Notes under the pieces: model-generated
Told to the model about the DNA's origin: nothing
The model's database searches: none
Seen by the model: the letters and a program-made list of their open reading frames with translations, nothing else
Program-made: the position numbers and the translations under genes
Part shown: one piece after another, positions 1 through 7,824 of the stretch
How the letters are laid out: every line of letters starts with the position of its first letter
Position numbering within the stretch: the stretch's first letter is position 1
From: Fidelibacterota bacterium
GTDB taxonomy: Bacteria > Fidelibacterota > Fidelibacteria > Fidelibacterales > Fidelibacteraceae
Direction of reading: 5' to 3'
Assembly (NCBI GenBank): GCA_030629925.1
Contig: DAOVOB010000017.1
Coordinates: forward strand, 1-11,834
DNA: 11,834 nt

Positions 1-1139
1 AATATCAGTTCTCTGATCTCTTCTTTGTCCCCTTCCTTCAATACGATTATGATGCCTTGAAGGTCGGGTTGATCTTTTACCAGAATGAATTGCTCAATAA
101 AATGAGTCTTTTTGCCATGGCAGATGTCAATCACCGCGGCGATTATGATATCAATGCGCGATTGGATTTTAATCAGTTCCTGCCTCGATTCTATTTTGAG
201 GTTTTTGCTGTGGGTTTGAATCGTACGGATTCGACAAAATTCAATGATTATTGGGAAATGGAACGCGATATTCATTTTTCATTATCTGAAATTAGTCTGG
301 GTATGCATTATACTTGGCAAAATACTCATTACTTTGAACTAACAGCAACGCATGGGCAATACACCTCAAATATGAAAGCCAATGCGGATGATCCAACTAT
401 AGGATTGGTTAAATTTGTTCCCTCTACCTATTACAAAGGCCAGCGCATCGAATTTCGTTATCGTGCAGATTTTACACGGCGCCATTGGCAAAGTAACATT
501 TCCCCTACTCGCGGATGGCGGATCAATGACCTGGTCTTAGCATATGATTTTAACAAATTTATTGATAATTATAAGGTCACCGAATATGGTACCTATACTG
601 AAACATATAGTGCTGATTCGGTAAATTTTACACCTCGTTTTGATCTGGATGCGGATATTTTCTTCCCCATTCCCGGCACCGAACATGCTGCTTTATCATT
701 CAATATAGATGTTGGCATGCAGTTCAACACCAAGATCGACTCATTTTTTAATTATTTCGGTGGCGGTCTGCCCGGATTAAAAGGTTATCCTTTTTACGCG
801 ATCGAAGGATCGCACAAAGCCATCCTGACCTCGACCCTGCGTTTCCCGATCACCAAGAAACTTGGATTAAATCTGGAACCTTTTTTCTTTGAAAATCTCT
901 ATGTAAGTATATATCATCAGATCGGAGATGCGTGGACATTTGGACTCTCCGCTCCCGATTGGAAACAGGATATTGGCCTTGAAGCACGAATTGCCGGACA
1001 TTCATGGTATGGATTTCCATTAGCAATAAGCTTTGATCTTGTTTATGCCATGGATATGATACAATATGATGAATTTGACGTTACAAAGACCATTGGGCAT
1101 AATTTTCGCTTCTATTGGTCAATACTGTTTGACTTTTAA
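1..1139 (+). CDS. Outer-membrane beta-barrel protein, 3' part only (possibly the barrel of a TolB-like propeller/Omp85-type fusion)
   Basis: The gene is cut by the window edge. The frame is open from base 3 to the TAA at 1137-1139, so the TTG at 57 is not a real start. The visible ~378 residues show alternating hydrophobic/polar strands rich in Tyr, Phe and Asp. They end in an aromatic-rich strand, FRFYWSILFDF, whose terminal Phe is the usual signal recognised by the BAM machinery. A GGGLPGLKGYPF segment (bases ~750-795) resembles the Omp85/D15 loop motif (V/I)RG(F/Y), with Lys replacing Arg. The following strand, AILTSTLRFPI, resembles the start of a BamA-type late barrel strand. I infer an outer-membrane protein with a 16-strand-like barrel. 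In related bacteria such barrels can follow a TolB/PD40 beta-propeller, but that part would lie upstream and cannot be seen. It shares an operon with a BamD-like lipoprotein, which fits an envelope role. Substrate and function are unknown. Confidence 0.75.
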   Translation, partial: YQFSDLFFVPFLQYDYDALKVGLIFYQNELLNKMSLFAMADVNHRGDYDINARLDFNQFLPRFYFEVFAVGLNRTDSTKFNDYWEMERDIHFSLSEISLGMHYTWQNTHYFELTATHGQYTSNMKANADDPTIGLVKFVPSTYYKGQRIEFRYRADFTRRHWQSNISPTRGWRINDLVLAYDFNKFIDNYKVTEYGTYTETYSADSVNFTPRFDLDADIFFPIPGTEHAALSFNIDVGMQFNTKIDSFFNYFGGGLPGLKGYPFYAIEGSHKAILTSTLRFPITKKLGLNLEPFFFENLYVSIYHQIGDAWTFGLSAPDWKQDIGLEARIAGHSWYGFPLAISFDLVYAMDMIQYDEFDVTKTIGHNFRFYWSILFDF

Positions 1140-1147
1140 GGGAATTT

Positions 1148-1930
1148 ATGAAACGATTTATTACGATAATGATCATCGGCCTGTCTCTTTTACAAGCACA
1201 AGTCCCTGAAAAAATTAAATCAAAATCCATACCTCTCGGTATCGGCCTTTCAACCGTTCTTCCGGGTGCCGGACAATTATATAACGGAAATACCGCTGCG
1301 GGTATCATCTATCTTGTCCTCGAAGCGGCATATATTGGCGGGACCATCTATTTCAATCAGCAAGGAAGCCTGGGAATAGAAGCATACGAAGATTACGCAG
1401 ACGATCACTGGCATGTTAATGATTGGTTGGATGTTTATGATCCTGCCGTCGATCCCACGACCCACCGTGCAACGGTTTATATTGATAATCGCAACTATTC
1501 TCCCGAAAATGAGACGGATTACGCCGCAATGATGGTAGATATCCAAGATGGCTACACAACCATGTCCATCATGAGAGATTATCACTTTTACGAAAATATC
1601 GGTAAATATGTACAATTCAAGCAAGGTTGGGATGACTGGTATCCCGGCAGCGAGGATCCGGGAGCTCCAGCTTATGGAATTTATGCGAGTTATTCTCCAA
1701 ATCAGTTTAATTATTCCACAATGCGCCGGGAAGCGAATAAATTATTGGATTTCGGAACATATTTCGGAACAGCTATCTTTTTGAATCATTTCATGTCTGC
1801 GATCGATGCCGGCTTTCGCATAAAGAAAGGCAATGGAAATCAGGATATTTTAATTACATTACATACTGAACCTGTGATCAAACAAAACGGCACAGCGGGA
1901 TTGCAAACAGGACTCAGTGTGACATTTTAA
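1148..1930 (+). CDS. Exported small membrane protein with PGAGQLYNG motif (DUF5683-like), function unknown
   Basis: This 260-residue protein starts at an ATG 8 nt after the previous stop, with AAGGGA just upstream as ribosome-binding site. Residues 1-18 (MKRFITIMIIGLSLLQAQ) look like a signal peptide. Residues 32-48 carry S-T-V-L-P-G-A-G-Q-L-Y-N-G, followed by a hydrophobic span at about 51-69. This arrangement is typical of small DUF5683-like proteins of FCB bacteria. The middle (about 75-190) is rich in Asp, Tyr and Trp and has no motif I recognise. A second hydrophobic segment with N-H-F-M-S-A-I-D-A lies at about 205-222, and the C-terminus is a beta-like strand, GLSVTF. I assign it to the cell envelope because of the signal peptide and its place between an outer-membrane barrel and a BamD-like lipoprotein. 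No enzymatic residues are evident and no function can be assigned. Confidence 0.7.
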   Translation: MKRFITIMIIGLSLLQAQVPEKIKSKSIPLGIGLSTVLPGAGQLYNGNTAAGIIYLVLEAAYIGGTIYFNQQGSLGIEAYEDYADDHWHVNDWLDVYDPAVDPTTHRATVYIDNRNYSPENETDYAAMMVDIQDGYTTMSIMRDYHFYENIGKYVQFKQGWDDWYPGSEDPGAPAYGIYASYSPNQFNYSTMRREANKLLDFGTYFGTAIFLNHFMSAIDAGFRIKKGNGNQDILITLHTEPVIKQNGTAGLQTGLSVTF

Positions 1931-1943
1931 TCAATGGGATACT

Positions 1944-2720
1944 ATGAAAAGATTTGAATTATTAAGCTCTCTACTTATCATCAGCCTGCTCATCAGTAGC
2001 TGTTCAGGTTCTAAAGAAGCCAAAAACGATGAACCAAAACGCGAACGCACTTATATTGAACGATATGAAGATGCCATAAAATTATTTGAAGAAAAAAAAT
2101 ATTATAAGGGATTGGAAGACTTCTCCTATGTTGTCTTCAATGCCCCCGGATCGGATATTGCCGATGATGCTCAATTCTATCTTGCTTCATCTCACTTCGA
2201 AATGAAAGAATATCTCGTTGCCATTGATGAATATCAGCAATTGCTTCGTCGTTGGCCGGCAAGTGACCTTTATGAAAAAACCCGTTTTAAGATCGCTGAA
2301 TGTTACTACAAACAGAGCCCGGGCTATCAGCGGGACCAGCAATATATTCTCAAAGCCATCAAGTCCTATCAGGACTTCATTGATGAATATCCCTTTAGTG
2401 AACAACGTGTTAATGCAGAAACACGTATACGCGAACTGCGTACCGGACTGGCATCTAAAGTCTATGAGGCAGGTGAATTATACATGATCCTGCGTGAATG
2501 GAATGCAGCGATCATAACTTTTCAGGAAGTTATTGACACTTATTATGACACAGATATTATCAATGATACTTATCTGAAAATAGCAGCTTGCCAAGCCAAA
2601 CTTAAACAACGCCAAGATATGATCAACATGCTTGATAAGGTTGATAATGAAAAATTATCAACAAAAAATAAATTACAATACGGTAAGTTAATGAAACTTT
2701 CTTCGGAATGGCCTGAATGA
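1944..2720 (+). CDS. bamD: BamD-like outer-membrane lipoprotein (TPR, outer-membrane protein assembly)
   Basis: 258 residues; the ATG is 13 nt after the previous stop, with a GGGAT box 3 nt away. The signal peptide ends in a lipobox, LISSC, with Cys20 as the lipidated residue. Helical TPR-type repeats follow: YEDAIKLFEEKKYYKGLEDF (about 41-60), the segment starting at AQFYLASSHFEMKEYLVAIDEY (about 76-97), then KFDY-like repeats including Y-Q-D-F-I-D-E-Y-P near 141-150 and AIITFQEVIDTYY near 189-201. Length and order match BamD/YfiO, which is about 240-280 residues and has five TPR-like units. BamD sits on the inner face of the outer membrane and works with BamA to insert beta-barrel proteins. 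The upstream barrel gene is a plausible client or partner. Its stop overlaps the nadD start by 4 nt (ATGA), so translation is probably coupled. A generic TPR lipoprotein is possible, but the spacing and lipobox favour BamD. Confidence 0.85.
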   Translation: MKRFELLSSLLIISLLISSCSGSKEAKNDEPKRERTYIERYEDAIKLFEEKKYYKGLEDFSYVVFNAPGSDIADDAQFYLASSHFEMKEYLVAIDEYQQLLRRWPASDLYEKTRFKIAECYYKQSPGYQRDQQYILKAIKSYQDFIDEYPFSEQRVNAETRIRELRTGLASKVYEAGELYMILREWNAAIITFQEVIDTYYDTDIINDTYLKIAACQAKLKQRQDMINMLDKVDNEKLSTKNKLQYGKLMKLSSEWPE

Positions 2721-3304
2721 TGACACTCTGTCTGTATGGCGGCTCTTTTGATCCCGTCCATAGAGGACATATTCATTTTGCTCAACGTATCATTGATACC
2801 TTTCAAGCAGATGCTTTCTTTTTTATCCCGACCTGCTATTCTCCCTTCAAGGGTAAAAGCAAATATGCGTCAGACGAACATCGCCTGAGTATGCTTGAGA
2901 TTGCATGCAAGAATATCCCAAATTCTCATGTTTCAAGCCTCGAGATCGACCGAAAGGGCTTATCATATACAATAGATACCCTTAAAGCTTTCCACGCCTT
3001 ATATCCGGGACATCGTCTGCTTTGGATGATCGGTGACGATCATTTGGCTACACTGGAAAAATGGAAAGCTTATCCTGAGCATTTTCATTATTGTGATTTT
3101 ATAATTTTGCCACGCGAAGTAAAAGATCTTCAGGATAAAGTAAAAACACATCCTTTCCATTCTCAATTACATATCTTAAAAACAGATGAGCTTCCGGTTT
3201 CCTCTTCAGAGATCAGGCGGGCACTTAAAGCGGATCGTTCCATATTATCCTATGTTCCTGAAGAAATTAATGATTATATTTGTGCCAATAAACTTTATAG
3301 GTAA
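2717..3304 (+). CDS. nadD: Nicotinate-nucleotide adenylyltransferase
   Basis: 195 residues, the normal length for NadD. The enzyme joins nicotinate mononucleotide and ATP to give deamido-NAD plus pyrophosphate in cytoplasmic NAD synthesis. Motifs seen: G-G-S-F-D-P-V-H-R-G-H at residues 8-18, the nucleotidyltransferase (H/T)xGH signature; the P-T-C-Y-S-P-F-K loop at 38-45, a variant of the usual PPHK; E-H-R-L-S-M-L-E near 54-61; W-M-I-G-D-D at 103-108; and V-S-S-S-E-I-R at 161-167, corresponding to the ISSTxIR motif. The C-terminus V-P-E-E-I-N-D-Y-I is also typical. The start overlaps the bamD stop by 4 nt. A second ATG directly follows (2720), so either Met may be used. Its place in an envelope operon probably reflects co-expression only. 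Confidence 0.95.
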   Translation: MMTLCLYGGSFDPVHRGHIHFAQRIIDTFQADAFFFIPTCYSPFKGKSKYASDEHRLSMLEIACKNIPNSHVSSLEIDRKGLSYTIDTLKAFHALYPGHRLLWMIGDDHLATLEKWKAYPEHFHYCDFIILPREVKDLQDKVKTHPFHSQLHILKTDELPVSSSEIRRALKADRSILSYVPEEINDYICANKLYR

Positions 3305-3307
3305 TGA

Positions 3308-4243
3308 ATGACACTTACAGTTAGTATTCTCGTTCTTCTCGTCGGTATAGCTATCCTATATTTTGGTTCAAATTTCCTTGTAAAAGGATCTGCCAATATT
3401 GCACGTATTTTAGGTGTTAAACCTTTGATCGTTGGCTTGACCATTGTCGCTTTTGGAACGTCTATGCCCGAATTTATGGTCAGCATGTTTGGCGTGCTAA
3501 AAGGGGTGTCTGATATATCCGTCGGTAATATCATAGGCTCAAATATAGCCAATATTGGCCTTATTTTAGGAACCACTGCACTGATCGCCCCTATTGCCAT
3601 TAAGTATCATAACATTCGCCAGCAATTACTTATTTTGCTATCCGGTTCGCTCTTTTTCTGTATCATGGCCTATGATGGTATCGCCCGCTGGGAAGGGTGG
3701 TTATTCCTTCTGATCACGGTTATTTATGTTGTCTATTTGATCAGTTCTTCCAGAGAAGATGAAGTAAAGGATGAATTACCAAAATCCGATAATTCAATGC
3801 TGAGAAATATTCTCTATACCATTGGAGGTATCATTGGTCTTGTTATTGCCTCCAAAGCGATCATCGAAAGTGCTACCGTTATTGCCACCCATTTTGGGAT
3901 ATCTGATATGGTCATTGGAATGACAATTGTTGCTTTGGGTACGTCACTCCCTGAATTGGCAGCTTCATTAATAGCTGTTATTAGGAAGGAATCAGATATT
4001 TCAATTGGTAATGTTATTGGCTCCAATTTTTTCAATATGTTTTTTGTAGGAGGAGGCGCCGCTACGGTAAGAGGTTTAGATATCAATGTTTCGATCTTTA
4101 TCTTTGAAGTGCCTTTTATGCTTCTTTTTACATTCTTACTCTTCCCCATTATATTTTTCAGCAAGGGAATCAAACGCAGTCATGCCTTTGTTCTCCTTTC
4201 ACTTTACATCCTCTTCATTGCAATCTCTTATATTTGGCGCTAA
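3308..4243 (+). CDS. Na+/Ca2+ exchanger family (CaCA, YrbG-like) inner-membrane antiporter
   Basis: 311 residues, almost entirely hydrophobic, with about ten membrane spans split by a charged cytoplasmic loop (S-S-R-E-D-E-V-K-D-E, about 147-156). Both CaCA alpha repeats are present. Alpha-1 has G-T-S-M-P-E at 50-55 and G-N-I-I-G-S-N at 73-79. Alpha-2 has G-T-S-L-P-E at 211-216 and G-N-V-I-G-S-N-F-F-N at 234-243. The two acidic Glu residues (55 and 216) and the Asn/Ser positions that bind cations in this family are intact. Family knowledge indicates Ca2+ exchange against Na+ (or H+) across the inner membrane; the true ion pair cannot be read from sequence. The segment just after alpha-2 (V-G-G-G-A-A-T-V-R-G) differs from the usual hydrophobic VLGxxALI version. 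The start ATG is 3 nt after the nadD stop, and the gene ends 1 nt before the methyltransferase start. Confidence 0.9.
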   Translation: MTLTVSILVLLVGIAILYFGSNFLVKGSANIARILGVKPLIVGLTIVAFGTSMPEFMVSMFGVLKGVSDISVGNIIGSNIANIGLILGTTALIAPIAIKYHNIRQQLLILLSGSLFFCIMAYDGIARWEGWLFLLITVIYVVYLISSSREDEVKDELPKSDNSMLRNILYTIGGIIGLVIASKAIIESATVIATHFGISDMVIGMTIVALGTSLPELAASLIAVIRKESDISIGNVIGSNFFNMFFVGGGAATVRGLDINVSIFIFEVPFMLLFTFLLFPIIFFSKGIKRSHAFVLLSLYILFIAISYIWR

Positions 4244-4244
4244 C

Positions 4245-4970
4245 ATGAATTATAAACCCGTCCCTCCCTATACTGAATCATCATTGATCTATAATCGTTT
4301 AATGGAAGAAGTAGATTACCCCGGTTGGTGTCAATATATTCTTGATCTTGCCGATGAATATGATTTTTCCACTTCATCGATTTATGATATTTCATGTGGC
4401 ACCGGCACACTTCTGCATCTCTTCCCTGCTGCCAATAAATATGGTATAGATATCTCCGCACCCATGATCGATGAAGCCAAAAAGACCTATCCCGAACTTG
4501 AGTTAAATGTTGGGAATATGCTTCAACCTCCTCAACAAGATGTCGATCTCTACCTCAATATTCATGATGCATTAAACTATATCTCAAATTTTGATGCCAT
4601 ACTTGAGCATATCCGCTTCATGGATAAGCTCTTAAAAAAAGGACAGATCTATATTTTTGACTTTGCCCTACCGGGTGTCATGCAAAATTATTTTGATGAT
4701 ACTTCCTATGAGGATACCAATAAAGCGGGAATCTCATTTAAAAGGCAAAATCGTTACGATAAAAAAAACAAACGCTCAATTACGGATCTCTTCATTTTTC
4801 ATCCGCATGGGCAGTCTTTTCACGAACAACACATCCAGCATATTTATGACTACCAAGAAATAAAAAAAATGTCTGTGGAATTCCCCTCCAGAACATTTAT
4901 ATTTCTTGAAGAATTTACTTTTGAAGAAGCTCACGAGGCCTCTAATCGTTTGTTAGTCATAATGCAATGA
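4245..4970 (+). CDS. Class I SAM-dependent methyltransferase, substrate unknown
   Basis: 241 residues. I chose the ATG at 4245, 1 nt after the exchanger stop. The frame is open further upstream to 4086, but that extension lies inside the exchanger gene and encodes low-complexity Ser/Phe sequence unlike a methyltransferase N-terminus. No good Shine-Dalgarno is visible, so translational re-initiation from the exchanger stop is likely. Motif I is Y-D-I-S-C-G-T-G-T-L-L (47-57), the glycine-rich SAM-binding loop. G-I-D-I-S-A-P-M-I (67-75) holds the acidic residue that usually contacts the SAM ribose. N-I-H-D-A-L-N-Y-I (105-113) fits motif IV, and Y-I-F-D-F (136-140) fits a later core strand. The N-terminal P-Y-T-x(5)-Y-N-R-L-M pattern is common in this methyltransferase-11/25-like group. 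The stop overlaps the ftsE start (ATGA). Nothing in the sequence identifies the substrate. Confidence 0.88.
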   Translation: MNYKPVPPYTESSLIYNRLMEEVDYPGWCQYILDLADEYDFSTSSIYDISCGTGTLLHLFPAANKYGIDISAPMIDEAKKTYPELELNVGNMLQPPQQDVDLYLNIHDALNYISNFDAILEHIRFMDKLLKKGQIYIFDFALPGVMQNYFDDTSYEDTNKAGISFKRQNRYDKKNKRSITDLFIFHPHGQSFHEQHIQHIYDYQEIKKMSVEFPSRTFIFLEEFTFEEAHEASNRLLVIMQ

Positions 4971-5677
4971 TCCAATTTAGACAAGTTACTGTAAATTATG
5001 GGTATGTCCCCGGAGCGTTGAAGGATATCAACCTTCAAATGCATGACGGAGATTTTACACTAATTCTCGGACCTACCGGTTCCGGGAAATCAACACTTAT
5101 GCGACTTATTTATATGGACATTCTTCCCTCTTCGGGTGTTGTGACTGTGAATAAATGGTCATCATCCCGTATTTCTTACAGACAGATCAATCTTTTAAGA
5201 AGAAACATTGGTGTTGTATTTCAGGATTTCAAGCTCATTGAGAACATGAATATTTTTGATAATGTCGCTCTGCCTTTGGTCATTGAAGGTTACAGACGTA
5301 ATTATATAAAGAAACTCGTTCATGTTCTTTTAGACGAGGTTAATCTCTTGCAAAGCATGAATCAACGCACATCTACCCTGAGTTTCGGTGAAAAACAACG
5401 TGTTGCCATTGCACGCGCTATGGCCAAAAATCCTTTTGTGATCATTGCGGATGAGCCCACCGGTAATCTTGACCGTGAAGCATCTAAAAACGTTCTTTCT
5501 TTATTGGAGAGGATCAATCGGAACGGAACATCGGTCATCATGGCCACTCATGATTACGAGCTGATCAAAGATACGCCTTATAAGAGGATCTATATGGAGA
5601 ATGGTGAGGTACTTCCCGGAGACCGTACGATCAATATACCCAAAACAAGAATTAATTTACTGACGAATCAAGAATGA
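4967..5677 (+). CDS. ftsE: Cell division ATP-binding protein FtsE
   Basis: 236 residues, usual for FtsE (about 220-230). It is the cytoplasmic ATPase of the FtsEX complex, which transmits ATP hydrolysis across the inner membrane to control septal peptidoglycan hydrolysis. Motifs: Walker A G-P-T-G-S-G-K-S-T at 35-43, Q-loop Gln86 in V-V-F-Q-D-F-K-L-I, signature L-S-F-G-E at 138-142 followed by K-Q-R-V-A-I-A-R-A, Walker B V-I-I-A-D-E-P-T-G-N-L-D at 158-169 with catalytic Glu163, and H-loop His195 in A-T-H-D-Y. The signature has Phe where LSGGE is usual. Start and stop both overlap neighbours by 4 nt (ATGA at 4967 and 5674), indicating coupled translation with the methyltransferase and ftsX. The ftsX neighbour makes FtsE far more likely than another LolD/MacB-type ATPase. 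Confidence 0.94.
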   Translation: MIQFRQVTVNYGYVPGALKDINLQMHDGDFTLILGPTGSGKSTLMRLIYMDILPSSGVVTVNKWSSSRISYRQINLLRRNIGVVFQDFKLIENMNIFDNVALPLVIEGYRRNYIKKLVHVLLDEVNLLQSMNQRTSTLSFGEKQRVAIARAMAKNPFVIIADEPTGNLDREASKNVLSLLERINRNGTSVIMATHDYELIKDTPYKRIYMENGEVLPGDRTINIPKTRINLLTNQE

Positions 5678-6552
5678 AGTTTTTTTTCGTACTAAAACAG
5701 ACATTTTCAAATTTATGGCGCGAACGCACGCCGGTTGTCGCAACTATACTTACAATTTGTATCGCATTGACCATACTTGTCTCACTTTTTGAGATCAGTT
5801 TCGTCCTTTACGATCAACTGCGCGATCTAAAAAGCAATATGGTCATTGAGGTTTATCTTGATCCCTTTACTTCAAACACTCAAGTAAAGAATATTCAAAA
5901 TGAACTTGAAGCTTATAATACCATTGAGCGGCTTAGATATGTTTCAAAAGAAACGGCAGCACAGATATTCAAAGAAGAGTTCGGTGAGAATATCATGGAT
6001 ATTCTGGATGAAAATCCTCTTCCGGTCTCATTTGAGGTTCGACTACTTCGTGAATTCAATCATCCCGAATACCTGGCTCTTTTTAAGACTCAGGTTGAGA
6101 ACATCAAGGGTGTAGACGAAGTCCATTACCGTCATGCCTTAATAGAAAAATTAGAAAAAGTAACTCAAGCAGTTGCAATTGCAGGGACCTTCATATTGAT
6201 CATACTTGTATTTGCTATGAATTTGCTCATTCGTAATACCATAAAACTATCGGTTTACTCAAAACGCCGTCAAATAGATATCATGAAGATCCTGGGTGCC
6301 GGCAATCTTTTGATCCGTTTGCCTTATATTCTGGAAGGTGCGATCGAAGGTTTTATGGGCGGTTTCCTTTCAGCTATCTGTTTGATCTTTGCCCATAAAT
6401 TCATTGCCGGGTCCTTTCAGCTTGTTGAGATCAGCGCAGCAACTTATAAAATGCTCTGGGTCTCTACTATCAGTTTTGGAATTATGATCGGACTGATCAC
6501 TTCCGCTTCATCAGTCGGTCGCTTTGTAAATAAAATATTCGCTAAAAAATAA
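5674..6552 (+). CDS. ftsX: Cell division protein FtsX (ABC permease-like)
   Basis: 292 residues, normal for FtsX. It is the inner-membrane partner of FtsE and links FtsE to peptidoglycan hydrolases outside the membrane. A short cytoplasmic N-terminus (L-K-Q-T-F-S-N-L-W-R) precedes TM1 at about 21-46. A large periplasmic domain covers about 47-165 and includes the family motif E-N-P-L-P-V-S-F-E-V at 113-122. Three more spans lie at about 167-189, 221-244 and 260-280. Between TM2 and TM3, Y-S-K-R-R-Q-I-D-I-M-K-I-L-G-A (195-209) is the conserved cytoplasmic loop that contacts FtsE. The 4-nt overlap with ftsE confirms the pair. Unlike many relatives, the next gene is not an EnvC/M23 peptidase but a muramidase-family lipoprotein 15 nt downstream. 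Confidence 0.94.
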   Translation: MKFFFVLKQTFSNLWRERTPVVATILTICIALTILVSLFEISFVLYDQLRDLKSNMVIEVYLDPFTSNTQVKNIQNELEAYNTIERLRYVSKETAAQIFKEEFGENIMDILDENPLPVSFEVRLLREFNHPEYLALFKTQVENIKGVDEVHYRHALIEKLEKVTQAVAIAGTFILIILVFAMNLLIRNTIKLSVYSKRRQIDIMKILGAGNLLIRLPYILEGAIEGFMGGFLSAICLIFAHKFIAGSFQLVEISAATYKMLWVSTISFGIMIGLITSASSVGRFVNKIFAKK

Positions 6553-6567
6553 TCAATTGAGGAAATC

Positions 6568-7794
6568 ATGAGATCTATTAAATCAATTTTTGCCATGTTC
6601 ATCATATTATTTCTATTTCTTGGTTGTTCAACTCAAAGTGGGTTGGATATTGCAGCTAAAGACGGTTTCCCAATGTTAGAAGGAAAAAACGTTGGTATCG
6701 TAAGCAATCATACGGCAAAAAATGCCAATGGTGAACATATTGTGGATCTGATTCACGATGCGGGTATCAATATTAAAGCAATCTTTGGACCGGAACACGG
6801 TTTTAGAGGGTTAGAGGATGCCGGTGAACTTGTAAAGGACAATGTAGACCTGAAAACGGGAGCACCCATTTACAGTCTATACGGGAAATTAAGAAAACCT
6901 ACTCCGAAAATGCTTAAGGATGTTGATGTCCTAGTTTTTGATATTCAGGATATCGGCGCACGTTTTTACACTTATATCTCAACTATGGGTTATATCATGG
7001 AAGCCGGAGCAGAAAATAATATTCCGGTCTATATTTTTGATCGACCTAATCCAATAGGTCGCGTGGCAGAAGGTCCAATTATTCAGCAAGAGTTCTACTC
7101 CGGCGTAGGTAGATACCCCATTCCGATACGACATGGCCTAACTGTTGGTGAATTAGCATTGATAATAAAAGATAAGGGATGGATCAAAGAAACGGATAAA
7201 CTTGAACTGCACATTGTAAAACAAAAAGGCTGGAATCCAAACAAACCCTATACGGCCACAAAACAAAATTGGATCAACCCATCCCCAAATATTCGCAATA
7301 TAAATGAAGCCCTGGTTTATCCGGGAACTTGCTTATTCGAAGCAACAAATTTCTCTGAAGGTCGTGGTTCGGAGAAACCCTTTGAGTGGGTGGGTGCACC
7401 TTATGTAAATTCTGAAGAACTTGTGGCGGAATTGAAAAAACGAAATATTGAAGGTATTGATATCCAAGCTGTAGCCTATACGCCAACCTGTCCTCCCGAT
7501 GCATATTACAAACCGAAGTATAATGGGTCGCTTTGTCACGGCGTAGCTTTAACAGTTACGGACCCTGTAAATTTCAAAGCATTGGAATTCGGTGTTCATT
7601 TGATCGACGTTCTTCATCAACTCTATCCACAAGATTTTGTGATTACAAGACCGACCTGGATGAATAAGTTATGGGGTAATCGTGATGCCTTCGAAATGTT
7701 CACAGAACATAAAACTGCCAAAGACATAATTAAGACCTACGAACAGGAATTGAAGCAATTTATCCGTATACGGGAAGAATATTTGTTGTATTAG
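6568..7794 (+). CDS. namZ: NamZ/DUF1343 (GH171) exo-beta-N-acetylmuramidase-type lipoprotein
   Basis: 408 residues; the ATG has a good ribosome-binding site (GAGGAAA, 6559-6565). The hydrophobic N-terminus ends in F-L-G-C with Cys20, a slightly atypical lipobox (Phe at -3), so the protein is probably a lipoprotein. The rest matches DUF1343 throughout: G-I-V-S-N-H-T-A at 43-50, F-G-P-E-H-G-F-R-G at 73-81, Y-S-L-Y-G at 102-106, D-I-Q-D-I-G-A-R-F-Y-T-Y at 125-136, F-D-R-P-N-P at 157-162, Y-P-G-T-C-L-F-E at 251-258, and N-F-S-E-G-R-G at 261-267. The characterised member, Bacillus NamZ, removes non-reducing-end MurNAc from peptidoglycan fragments. I infer a similar cell-wall recycling or remodelling role at a membrane face of the periplasm. 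It follows ftsX by 15 nt and probably ends the operon. No terminator hairpin is visible after its stop. Confidence 0.88.
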   Translation: MRSIKSIFAMFIILFLFLGCSTQSGLDIAAKDGFPMLEGKNVGIVSNHTAKNANGEHIVDLIHDAGINIKAIFGPEHGFRGLEDAGELVKDNVDLKTGAPIYSLYGKLRKPTPKMLKDVDVLVFDIQDIGARFYTYISTMGYIMEAGAENNIPVYIFDRPNPIGRVAEGPIIQQEFYSGVGRYPIPIRHGLTVGELALIIKDKGWIKETDKLELHIVKQKGWNPNKPYTATKQNWINPSPNIRNINEALVYPGTCLFEATNFSEGRGSEKPFEWVGAPYVNSEELVAELKKRNIEGIDIQAVAYTPTCPPDAYYKPKYNGSLCHGVALTVTDPVNFKALEFGVHLIDVLHQLYPQDFVITRPTWMNKLWGNRDAFEMFTEHKTAKDIIKTYEQELKQFIRIREEYLLY

Positions 7795-7824
7795 AAGCGT
7801 GAAGAAGTTTCGGCATTTTATTAT

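Noticed and set aside
57..59. TTG at 57 as the start of the first gene
   Set aside because: The same frame is open back to base 3 with similar barrel-like residues (Y-Q-F-S-D-L-F-F-V), so the gene simply continues beyond the window edge.
3295..4173. Minus-strand ORFs of 101 and 119 residues beneath the exchanger gene
   Set aside because: They are antisense shadows of a strongly supported membrane protein. They lack ribosome-binding sites and resemble no family.
4086..4244. Extended N-terminus of the methyltransferase (start at 4086)
   Set aside because: The extension lies inside the exchanger gene in another frame and encodes low-complexity Ser/Phe/Leu sequence. The ATG at 4245 fits the operon spacing and the family N-terminus.
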